The position numbers and the translations under genes were made by a program. The notes below the pieces were generated by a model. That model ran no database searches, was not told the origin of the DNA, and saw only the letters and a list, made by a program, of their open reading frames with translations. Shown piece by piece: positions 1 to 6,623 of a DNA stretch of 10,525 nucleotides (positions are counted from its first letter, which is position 1; every line of letters begins with the position of its first letter). The DNA comes from Desulfobacteraceae bacterium (GTDB taxonomy: Bacteria; Desulfobacterota; Desulfobacteria; Desulfobacterales; UBA5616): assembly GCA_030620375.1 (NCBI GenBank), contig JAUXEW010000081.1:1-10525 (forward strand), read 5' to 3'.

Positions 1-116
1 CCATCCAGAAATGGTAGATTTTGGTTCAGGCCAAGGCCGCAACGATTTTGAAACCGCAGGCGTAGCGGGGCGAGATGCATCGGCATCCAAAATGTGAAGT
101 TATTGGTGAGTGAGCC
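1..116. other. Non-coding flank, no gene seen
   Basis: This short stretch follows the stop codon of the leftmost minus-strand gene. I see no convincing coding frame and no hairpin followed by a T-tract, so no terminator can be called for the CoA-transferase operon. The only structure is a weak CCGC...GCGG inverted repeat at 54-57 and 65-68 with a 7-nt loop. It is too short to interpret. Confidence 0.5.
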
Positions 117-1364
117 CTAAGTGCTGCCGGGCAGATCTGCATCGGTGGTGATAACGCCGTCCGCATACAGGTCTGAAATCTCATCGTCTGACATGCCCAG
201 GAGCCGGGACAGAACATGATGGTTGTGCTCACCAAAGAGAGGCGCCCGGAAGTGATTGTCGGTGCTTTTCGAGAACTTTAAGGGGGGGATTTCACTTCTT
301 ACCGTTCCTATTTCCGGATGTTCCAGCACCCTGAAGTGGCCATAGTGTTTCATTTGGGTATCTTCGTAAATGTCCTTGCCTGTCTCAACTACATTGGCGG
401 CTACACCGCCTGCCTGCATCAAAGCCTCAATCTGTTCCGGAGGGATATTCATCGTCCACTCGCCAACCAACCGGTCCAGCTCGTCTTCATTGCTTTTGCG
501 CCGGGTCAGCGTGTCAAACTTGGCGTCCCCAGTCCAATCAGGGTTGCCGATCACCCGGCAGAAGCGTTGCCATTCAACTTCCGTAAAAACAGCGATGGCA
601 ACCCATCTGTCATCTCCTTCACAAGGATATACCCCGTGCGGCGCCGCATAAGGAAGTCGATTGCCATTCCGTCCCATTATCCGGCCATTCACGAGATATT
701 CCATCATGACCCCGGCAAGGACATGAACGTTAACTTCATACTGGGACTGGTCGATATGCACCCCTTTACCGGTTTTTTTATGGCGGAGAAGCGCGCTGAC
801 AAGGGCTAACAGGCCCGTACCGGTGGAGGCGAAATCACCGTAGGCAAGGGGCATGCCCGATGGCGGCCGATCGGGCCAGCCGGTCAGGTAACTGGGTCCG
901 GACAGGTTGGTGCTCACCGGGCCGTAGCCGAGGCGTTGCGAATGCGGCCCGTACTGCCCTTCTAAACAGCTGCTCCAGTAAATGATATCCGGCTTCCATT
1001 CTTTGACGGTGTCGTAATCAAACCCGAACCGCTTCATCACCCCCGGTCTGAAGGATTCCGCCAGGATGCGGGGTTGCCACTCGGTTACGAGTCGCCTGAT
1101 AATATCTTTTCCCCCCGGCTTTCTTAGATTAAGGGTAATACTGTACTTACTGGGATTCAGCCACTGCTGCCATCCCGCCTGTTCGGTCTCCCCCATACGG
1201 GCTTCGTAAAAGGGTCCTCCTGCCCGGGTTATGTCGGGTCTCAAGTGAGTTTCAACTTTGATCACCGTGGCGCCATAGTCCGCCAGCCAGCTGGTGGCTA
1301 ACGGAACCGTCGCCGCCGAGCCAAAATCCAGTATCCTTATCTCATCAAAAATTGAATTTGCCAT
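117..1364 (-). CDS. Family III (CaiB/BaiF) CoA-transferase, catalytic-type subunit
   Basis: This 415-residue protein is the usual length for the family III CoA-transferases, which move CoA from an acyl-CoA donor to a free carboxylic acid through an aspartyl-CoA intermediate in the cytoplasm. Visible family features are the N-terminal Rossmann-like start RILDFGSAATVPLATSWLAD with GATVIKVE (about 10-38), ESFRPGVMKRFG (103-114), the PDIIYWSSC strand (125-133) and the C-terminal LFGEHN box near 377. In GMPLAYGDF, Asp177 sits where the catalytic Asp of formyl-CoA transferase and CaiB lies. The ATG is preceded by AGGGG about 5 nt upstream. The gene starts 27 bp after the second CoA-transferase and is probably co-transcribed with it. 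Substrate is not readable from sequence; carnitine, oxalate, benzylsuccinate or bile-acid type acids are all members' substrates. Confidence 0.93.
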   Translation of the reverse strand: MANSIFDEIRILDFGSAATVPLATSWLADYGATVIKVETHLRPDITRAGGPFYEARMGETEQAGWQQWLNPSKYSITLNLRKPGGKDIIRRLVTEWQPRILAESFRPGVMKRFGFDYDTVKEWKPDIIYWSSCLEGQYGPHSQRLGYGPVSTNLSGPSYLTGWPDRPPSGMPLAYGDFASTGTGLLALVSALLRHKKTGKGVHIDQSQYEVNVHVLAGVMMEYLVNGRIMGRNGNRLPYAAPHGVYPCEGDDRWVAIAVFTEVEWQRFCRVIGNPDWTGDAKFDTLTRRKSNEDELDRLVGEWTMNIPPEQIEALMQAGGVAANVVETGKDIYEDTQMKHYGHFRVLEHPEIGTVRSEIPPLKFSKSTDNHFRAPLFGEHNHHVLSRLLGMSDDEISDLYADGVITTDADLPGST

Positions 1365-1373
1365 TGTTACCCC

Positions 1374-1386
1374 TGTAACGTTAATG
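1374..1386. repeat. 13-bp inverted-repeat copy A (TAACGTTA core)
   Basis: The plus strand reads TGTAACGTTAATG, which is the exact reverse complement of 2717-2729. The core TAACGTTA is itself a palindrome. This copy lies in the short gap between the two CoA-transferase genes, overlapping the region just upstream of the ribosome binding site of the downstream gene. Function unknown; a regulator binding site is possible. Confidence 0.5.
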
Positions 1387-1391
1387 GAATG

Positions 1392-2648
1392 CTATATTAC
1401 CCTGATTTGCTTTAAAAGAATGATTTCCCGCCTTGAGAGGCCCAATTCCTTTTCGAAGATTTCCTCATTGTGTTCACCGATAAGCGGCGCGCGCCGGAAG
1501 ATTTTCATGGGGGCTTCGGAAAACTTGGCAAAGGGACCGCAGTAAGAAAGCGATTCTCCAAGCTCGGGGTGTTCAACTGTCTGCCAGAAATTACGGGCTT
1601 CAAGGTGGTGGTCCTCGCAGATGTCTTTGCTGTTGGACACGGGGCACCCCATGATCCCCCTCTTTGCTGTCTCTTCAGAGAACTCGATGGTGGTTTTACT
1701 CATCAAAAACCGGTCAAAAGGTTCTTGAATTCGATCCATCTCTTCCTGGGCCATTGTTTTAGTTTCATCGCCGAATTTCAGCCAATCGATTTCCTTAAGC
1801 CAGTCCGGGGCCATCCCTTCCTCATCCATCCATTTTACCAGTCTTGCGGTGCTGTCGGAAAAGCCGGCCGCGGCTCCCCCGCCTATGGCCCAGTGAACAT
1901 AACCGTCCTTGCACGGGCGAATGCTGGCAATTGCTACGAATCCGGCAGTCATGAATCGTCCCATCCTCGGGAAATTGAATTGCATGCACTCCCAAAACCA
2001 GTGGGCACCGGTTGTGAACTGGAGAAGATATTGCTGGACGGGAGCGTCTACATGCTGCCCTTCACCGGTCATTTCTCGATGAAAAAGTGCGTAAAGCGAG
2101 CCAATGACCCCCTGTATTCCCCCCATTAGACCGGCAGAGGGATAGCTGTTCCAGGTGGGCGCTCTGTCCGGATCACCGGCCATGGAATGTATCATACTGG
2201 CGGCCCATGTTGTGAGATCAGATCCCTTGTAATGCGCTTTAGGGCCTTCCTGTCCATAAGGAGTGACGGACGTTAGAATAATATCGGGCTTGACCCTTCT
2301 GAGCTCGGAGTAGCCCAAACCCAGGCCGTCCATGTAGCCGGGAGGATGAGATTCAATTATAACGTCGGCTGTTTCGACCAGCTGTTTGAATATCTCCCTC
2401 CCGTCCGAAGTCTCGATATCCAGGGTAATACCCCGCTTATTGCGGTTGTAGGCAAACCAGAAAAGGCTCTTTTCAACCTCGGGTATGTCCTTGTAGTATG
2501 GGCCTATGTTTCTGCTCGGGCTTCCACCAGGGGGTTCAATCTTTATGACATCTGCGCCGAGGTCGCCGAAAATCTGCCCTCCGAGAAGGAACCCGCCTTC
2601 AGTCAGGTCCAGAACCCGGTATCCGCCAAGCATCGTATCTTCTTGCAT
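1392..2648 (-). CDS. Family III (CaiB/BaiF) CoA-transferase, subunit lacking the catalytic Asp
   Basis: This 418-residue family III CoA-transferase has the same overall fold signals as its neighbour: YRVLDLTEGGFLLGGQIFGD and GADVIKIEPPGG near the N-terminus, YNRNKRGITLD (67-77), ADVIIESHPPGYMDGLGLGY (94-113), a KPDIILTSVTPYGQEGP strand (120-136), and LIGEHN near the C-terminus. At the catalytic position, where members carry Asp before a glycine-rich helix, the sequence is SYPSAGLMGGIQG (168-180), with Gly173 aligning to the Asp. No Asp is nearby. It is therefore probably a non-catalytic or structural partner, as reported for one subunit of heteromeric enzymes such as the BbsEF type (from memory). 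The ATG at 2648 has GAGGTG about 4 nt upstream. An in-frame ATG five codons downstream is a less well placed alternative. Confidence 0.92.
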   Translation of the reverse strand: MQEDTMLGGYRVLDLTEGGFLLGGQIFGDLGADVIKIEPPGGSPSRNIGPYYKDIPEVEKSLFWFAYNRNKRGITLDIETSDGREIFKQLVETADVIIESHPPGYMDGLGLGYSELRRVKPDIILTSVTPYGQEGPKAHYKGSDLTTWAASMIHSMAGDPDRAPTWNSYPSAGLMGGIQGVIGSLYALFHREMTGEGQHVDAPVQQYLLQFTTGAHWFWECMQFNFPRMGRFMTAGFVAIASIRPCKDGYVHWAIGGGAAAGFSDSTARLVKWMDEEGMAPDWLKEIDWLKFGDETKTMAQEEMDRIQEPFDRFLMSKTTIEFSEETAKRGIMGCPVSNSKDICEDHHLEARNFWQTVEHPELGESLSYCGPFAKFSEAPMKIFRRAPLIGEHNEEIFEKELGLSRREIILLKQIRVI

Positions 2649-2701
2649 AAAACACCTCTTGGTTGTAAATTTGAATTTCGGGGCTTGTTATGGTAAAAAA
2701 T

Positions 2702-2730
2702 ATAATGTATGTGGCTCATTAACGTTACAA
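2702..2730 (-). promoter_or_regulatory. Candidate sigma70-type promoter for the CoA-transferase pair
   Basis: Reading the minus strand, TTGTAA (2730-2725) is followed after 17 bp by CATTAT (2707-2702), then an AT-rich stretch and the start codon about 55 nt further on. The match to TTGACA/TATAAT is only fair, but spacing and position fit. The 13-bp repeat copy B overlaps the -35 element, which would suit repression or activation. Confidence 0.35.
2717..2729. repeat. 13-bp inverted-repeat copy B (TAACGTTA core)
   Basis: CATTAACGTTACA is the exact inverse of the sequence at 1374-1386, so the two copies bracket the upstream CoA-transferase gene. It overlaps the -35 element of the candidate promoter at 2702-2730. 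Its position makes it a reasonable operator candidate, though no regulator gene lies in the window. Confidence 0.5.
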
Positions 2731-2928
2731 CTAAAGGAAATTTCAAGCCGCCCAACCGCTTTGCTTTAGGTGGTCACTTTTTGTCTAACGTATCAAATTT
2801 TTTATGTGGTTCCGGCGTGTCCGGGTCAGATAACAAGAAATTCCTATTACAGATAGTTCCGGGGGTCAACCTAAAATTTTGCCCGGTCATGTTGTATGGT
2901 TAAATGAAAAAGTGCTGACAGTAGATAC

Positions 2929-2948
2929 CCACGGGCTTACGCCCGTGG
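2929..2948. repeat. Perfect 8-bp-stem palindrome
   Basis: CCACGGGC (2929-2936) and GCCCGTGG (2941-2948) are exact reverse complements around a TTAC loop, giving a strong GC-rich hairpin on either strand. No T-tract follows in either direction, so it is not an ordinary intrinsic terminator. It resembles hairpins in REP or IS200/IS605-type element ends, but no transposase is nearby. Confidence 0.7.
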
Positions 2949-2953
2949 TCCTC

Positions 2954-2970
2954 TGCTAATGTTGATAGCA
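2954..2970. repeat. Small hairpin TGCTA/TAGCA
   Basis: TGCTA (2954-2958) pairs with TAGCA (2966-2970) over a 7-nt loop. A longer-range TCCTC (2949-2953) / GAGGA (2982-2986) pair encloses it. It lies between two stronger palindromes, so the whole 2929-3017 block may fold as one structured element. Confidence 0.35.
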
Positions 2971-2997
2971 CATGCTGTTTTGAGGATTTAAAGCCTC

Positions 2998-3017
2998 CCC
3001 CGCAGCAAGCTACGGGG
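2998..3017. repeat. REP-like palindrome, copy 1
   Basis: CCCCGCAGCAAGCTACGGGG is a 20-nt palindrome with a single C/A mismatch (3003/3012), two central As and no T-tract. A diverged copy with 16 of 20 identical positions and matching flanks (TCCC before, GGGA...TG after) is at 7924-7943. This is the behaviour of a dispersed REP-type intergenic repeat. Confidence 0.6.
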
Positions 3018-3166
3018 AATGTGCTCGCATTGCTTGTTCAAAAGAGCGAAAACTTAAGCGCTGGGCCAAAAGATGCCGTTTCCGGATGGACACTAGAGTG
3101 GTGGCTGGAATCAATGGGTAACCAGACGTTTGATTACTGACGGGATTAAAACGAAAGGTTTTTAAG

Positions 3167-5764
3167 ATGAAGATGGGCAATCGTTTGATTCAATTTTCTA
3201 CTGAGTGGCCGAAGCTCATTACCGGCGTGATGGTGATCGTCACCCTGATTTTAGCCACCATGATGGTGAGGGTCCAGGTGGACACGGATCCGGAAAACAT
3301 GCTGGCTGAAAGTGAAGCGGTTCGGGTATTTCATAATCAGACCAAAAGGATGTTCACCCTTCATGATGTCGTCGTGGTGGGGATTGTGAATGAAACCCAT
3401 CCGGATGGCGTGTTCAACCCGACCACCTTGGGATATGTTCATGAACTGACCCAATTTGCCATGAACCTGGCAGACGATAAAAACCCTGAAAAGCGGGTGG
3501 TGGCCCGTGACGTGATTGCACCCGGTACGGTGGACGCCATTGAGCAGGCCGGACCGGGTCAGGTTCGATTCGAATGGCTCATGCGGAAACCGCCTGAAAC
3601 ACGGGCGGAGGCGTTGAAAGTTCGTGATCGGGCCATCGCCAACCCGCTGTTAAAGGGCACCATGGTGTCTGAAAACGGTAAGGCCCTTGCCATCTATTTG
3701 CCCATCACCGCAAAAGACTTTGCCTATTCGTTACGGCGTCAGCTTTTGAAAAAAATCGCCGGCTTTACCGGAGATGATCGCTTCTATATTACCGGATTAC
3801 CGGTAGCGGAAGATACCTTCGGCGTTGAAATGCTCACCCAGATGGCCATTTCCGCACCCCTGGCCATGATGGCCATTTTCTTACTGATGCTTTTCTTCTT
3901 TAAAAAAGTAAAAATGATCATATCTCCGCTGATTATCGCAATGGTCACGGTGATTTGGACCATGGGGCTGCTGATCGGGTTCGGAAACACGCTTCACATT
4001 ATGAGTTCCATGATCCCCATATTTTTGATGCCCATCGCCGTGGTGGATTCCGTCCATATTCTCTCTGAATTTTTTGATAATTACCAGAAAATTCGAAGCC
4101 GGCGAAAGACCCTGAAAAAGGTGATGGGCCACTTGTTCGTGCCGATGTTGTACACTTCTTTGACATCTTCGGCAGGCTTTGCCTCCCTGGCCCTGACACC
4201 CATTCCACCGGTCCGAACATTCGGGATATTTGTAGCCATTGGGATCATGCTGGCATGGCTGTTAACGATCGTTTTTATTCCGGCCTATATCATGCTGTTA
4301 AAAGAAGAAAGCCTGGCGACATTCGGCGTGATAAAATCCGGAAATGACGGTTCGAAAAACAAGACCCTGTTGTCTCGTATTTTGGGATGGTTGGGCCGTA
4401 TCACCTATACCCAATCCAAATTGATCGTTCTGTTTACAATTTTGATGATAGGAATTTCCGCTTTGGGGATCAGTAAAATCGAAATTAACGATAATCCCGT
4501 AAAGTGGTTCAAAAAAAATCATGCCATTCGTGTGGCGGATCGGGTTTTAAATGAGCATTTTAGCGGGACATACGAAGCTTATCTGGTTTTAGAGGCCGAA
4601 ACCGTAGCATTTGAACTTCCGGATGCCGTAAACGCCGTAAAAGAGGCTTTGGCCCAGGCCATTGGGAATGAAGCACCCGTCTATAACGAGGCGATCGGGC
4701 TGGTGAAATCGGTTTCGTCAACCAGCGGGTCGGCAGAAGATTTTATAAATTTACTGTCCGATGAATTTGAATTAAAAATGGATGCTGCGCCTGATGAAGA
4801 ATACGATATGTGGGCTGATGGATTAGACGTAATGGACAGCATCCGAAACCGTGGACAGATATTCAAAAGACCGGATTTATTGCGATATATAGCTTCTCTG
4901 CAGGAACACTTAGTCCAGACGGGAACTGCCGGCAAGAGTAATTCCGTGGCCGATGTGGTAAAAAAAATCTACCAGGAGCTGTTTGAGGCAAATCCGGAAT
5001 ATTTTAGGATTCCGGATACCGTTAATGGTGTAGCGCAAAGTCTTATGGCTTACCAGAACAGCCACAAGCCGGATGACCTGTGGCATTTGGTGACCCCGGA
5101 TTATGCCAAGGCCAACCTCTGGGTCCAGTTAAAAAGCGGTGACAATAAAGACATGGAAGCCACCATTTCAGTAGTGGATGCCTTTATCAAGGAAAATCCG
5201 CCGCCGGTCCCGCTGATACACCGATGGGCCGGATTGACCTATATTAATGTCGTGTGGCAGAACAAAATGGTCATGGGGATGCTGAAGTCCTTTTTAAGCA
5301 GCTTTGTTGTTGTGTTTGTTTTAATGGTCATCCTGTTTCGTTCGCCCTTATGGGGCTTGCTGGCCATGGTTCCGTTATCGGTAACGGTTGCCTTTATCTA
5401 CGGCATTATCGGGATTATCGGTAAGGACTATGATATGCCTGTGGCAATTCTGTCTTCACTGACGTTGGGACTGTCAATCGACTTTGCCATCCATTTTCTG
5501 GAGCGCTCCCGCCAGGAGCATACCCGTATCGGTTCGTGGAGAGAAGCGGCAAAAGAGATGTTTGAAGAACCGGCCCGGGCCATTTCCCGAAATGTTGTTA
5601 TAATCGCTGTTGGATTTACGCCGCTTTTGCTGGCGCCGTTAGTACCGTACCAGACGGTCGGTATATTCCTGGCAAGTATTATGGTCGTTTCCGGGATTGG
5701 AACCATGATCATACTGCCGGTGTTGATTAAAGGTGCAGAGCGTGTGTTGTTTCAAAATAAGTAG
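3167..5764 (+). CDS. RND/MMPL-family inner-membrane exporter
   Basis: The 865-residue protein has the duplicated RND layout. TM1 (about 16-34) is followed by a large periplasmic loop (about 36-220), then TM2-6 (about 224-377). TM7 (418-437) is followed by a second large loop (about 438-703), then TM8-12 (704-853). Equivalent intramembrane acidic residues occur in both halves: Asp294 in AVVDSVHILSEF (TM4) and Asp772 in LGLSIDFAIHFLER (TM10). These fit proton-relay positions. At 865 residues it is shorter than the tripartite drug pumps (over 1000) and matches the MMPL/COG1033 lipid-type exporters. The ATG has AAAGG 8 nt upstream. With the LolA-like and barrel genes downstream it probably extracts a hydrophobic or lipid-like molecule from the inner membrane. 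Cargo is unknown. Confidence 0.92.
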   Translation: MKMGNRLIQFSTEWPKLITGVMVIVTLILATMMVRVQVDTDPENMLAESEAVRVFHNQTKRMFTLHDVVVVGIVNETHPDGVFNPTTLGYVHELTQFAMNLADDKNPEKRVVARDVIAPGTVDAIEQAGPGQVRFEWLMRKPPETRAEALKVRDRAIANPLLKGTMVSENGKALAIYLPITAKDFAYSLRRQLLKKIAGFTGDDRFYITGLPVAEDTFGVEMLTQMAISAPLAMMAIFLLMLFFFKKVKMIISPLIIAMVTVIWTMGLLIGFGNTLHIMSSMIPIFLMPIAVVDSVHILSEFFDNYQKIRSRRKTLKKVMGHLFVPMLYTSLTSSAGFASLALTPIPPVRTFGIFVAIGIMLAWLLTIVFIPAYIMLLKEESLATFGVIKSGNDGSKNKTLLSRILGWLGRITYTQSKLIVLFTILMIGISALGISKIEINDNPVKWFKKNHAIRVADRVLNEHFSGTYEAYLVLEAETVAFELPDAVNAVKEALAQAIGNEAPVYNEAIGLVKSVSSTSGSAEDFINLLSDEFELKMDAAPDEEYDMWADGLDVMDSIRNRGQIFKRPDLLRYIASLQEHLVQTGTAGKSNSVADVVKKIYQELFEANPEYFRIPDTVNGVAQSLMAYQNSHKPDDLWHLVTPDYAKANLWVQLKSGDNKDMEATISVVDAFIKENPPPVPLIHRWAGLTYINVVWQNKMVMGMLKSFLSSFVVVFVLMVILFRSPLWGLLAMVPLSVTVAFIYGIIGIIGKDYDMPVAILSSLTLGLSIDFAIHFLERSRQEHTRIGSWREAAKEMFEEPARAISRNVVIIAVGFTPLLLAPLVPYQTVGIFLASIMVVSGIGTMIILPVLIKGAERVLFQNK

Positions 5765-5784
5765 AACCTAATCTGAGGTTTTTT
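5765..5784 (+). terminator. Weak hairpin plus T6, possible attenuator
   Basis: Immediately after the transporter stop codon, AACCT (5765-5769) can pair with AGGTT (5776-5780), and a run of six Ts (5779-5784) overlaps the end of the stem. The stem is only 5 bp with two A-T pairs at its base. Full termination is unlikely, but partial attenuation could lower expression of the two downstream genes relative to the pump. Confidence 0.3.
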
Positions 5785-5806
5785 ATCTGAAAGGAGACGT
5801 TGCGTC

Positions 5807-6607
5807 ATGAAAAAAACAGCCATATGGATCATTGGCCTGCTCGTCGCATTTCTTGGCGTTTTTACCGTATCGGCCGAGGAAGCAACCCTGACCTTGGACG
5901 ACATCGTTCAAAAAACGAATCTGGCAGCTTACTACGGGGGAGAAGACGGTCGATCGGAAGTAAATATGACCATTACGGACGGCCAGGGACGAACCCGAAC
6001 CCGAGAATTCGTTATTTTGCGAAAAGATGTTGAAGACGGCGGCAGGCAAAAGTTTTACGTCTATTTTAAAAAACCTTCGGATGTCCGGAAGATGGTCTTT
6101 ATGGTCCATAAGTATATTGAAAAAGATGATGACCGCTGGCTCTATCTGCCGGCCTTAGACCTGGTGAAGCGAATTGCCGGGTCGGACAAGCGAACCAGTT
6201 TCGTGGGATCTCATTTTCTTTATGAAGACGTTTCAGGACGTTCACCCACAGAGGATGAACATGAACTTGTAGAAACAACCGATACCATGTACGTGATGAA
6301 AAATACACCAAAAGATCCGGACAGTGTTGAGTTTTCATCTTTTACCATGTGGATCGACAAAAAAACATTTATTCCGGTTAAAATTGAATATCTCGATAAA
6401 CGGGGGAAAAAATACCGTTTGGTGGAGGCCTTAAAAACTGAAATGGTACAGGGAATCCCGACGGTAACCCAATCGAGGGCGCAGGATTTGTTGTCCGGCG
6501 GTAAGACCGTATCCGAGTTTAGCAATGTAAAATACGATATCGGCCTTAAAGACAGTATATTTACCGAGAGATATTTGCGTAAGGCGCCAAAGGCAGTGAG
6601 AAATTAA
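5807..6607 (+). CDS. Exported LolA-like (outer membrane lipoprotein-sorting type) protein
   Basis: The 266-residue product begins with a clear Sec signal peptide (Lys2-Lys3, a hydrophobic stretch 5-21, and VSA followed by EE, cleavage after Ala23). The mature part is strand-rich with DRWLYLPALDLVKRIAG (about 103-119), FVGSHFLYEDV and a late FIPVKIEYLDKRGKKYR segment. These are typical of the 'outer membrane lipoprotein-sorting protein' LolA-like family often encoded beside RND/MMPL exporters. There is no lipobox Cys at the signal peptide, so it is probably soluble in the periplasm. It would be expected to carry a hydrophobic cargo between the pump and the outer membrane. It starts 42 bp after the pump gene, with AAGGAG 10 nt before ATG. 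True LolA of the lipoprotein pathway is less likely given the operon. Confidence 0.85.
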   Translation: MKKTAIWIIGLLVAFLGVFTVSAEEATLTLDDIVQKTNLAAYYGGEDGRSEVNMTITDGQGRTRTREFVILRKDVEDGGRQKFYVYFKKPSDVRKMVFMVHKYIEKDDDRWLYLPALDLVKRIAGSDKRTSFVGSHFLYEDVSGRSPTEDEHELVETTDTMYVMKNTPKDPDSVEFSSFTMWIDKKTFIPVKIEYLDKRGKKYRLVEALKTEMVQGIPTVTQSRAQDLLSGGKTVSEFSNVKYDIGLKDSIFTERYLRKAPKAVRN

Positions 6608-6623
6608 TGCCAGGTGGAAAAAG

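Larger units (their letters stand above)
2649..3166. other. Divergent intergenic region with palindrome cluster
   Basis: About 520 bp separate the minus-strand CoA-transferases from the plus-strand transporter. No gene-like frame is convincing. The left part holds the minus-strand promoter candidate, the middle (2929-3017) three hairpins in about 90 bp, and the right part should carry the promoter for the transporter operon. I could not find a good -35/-10 pair there or a sigma54 -24/-12 pair. An imperfect dyad, AATCAA...TTGATT, lies at roughly 3110-3135. Confidence 0.6.

Noticed and set aside
318..809. 163-residue open frame on the plus strand
   Set aside because: It lies wholly opposite the well-supported CoA-transferase gene, has no family resemblance and no plausible ribosome site; it is an antisense shadow.
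1470..2129. 219-residue open frame on the plus strand
   Set aside because: Antisense to the second CoA-transferase; composition looks like a mirrored coding frame and no motif is recognisable.
1392..2648. Upstream CoA-transferase as a pseudogene
   Set aside because: The catalytic Asp is missing, but the frame is intact over the usual length and all other family motifs are preserved, which fits a maintained non-catalytic subunit better.
2709..2903. 64-residue open frame in the intergenic region
   Set aside because: No ribosome binding site, no recognisable motif, and it overlaps the minus-strand promoter candidate. A real small protein cannot be excluded but nothing supports it.
2929..2948. 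Intrinsic terminator reading of the GC-rich hairpin
   Set aside because: No T-tract follows on either strand, and it lies upstream of both divergent operons rather than at the end of a gene.
3167..5764. Drug-efflux (AcrB-type) pump
   Set aside because: At 865 residues it lacks the length of AcrB-type pumps, and no membrane fusion protein or TolC gene adjoins it; the MMPL/LolA-like context fits better.
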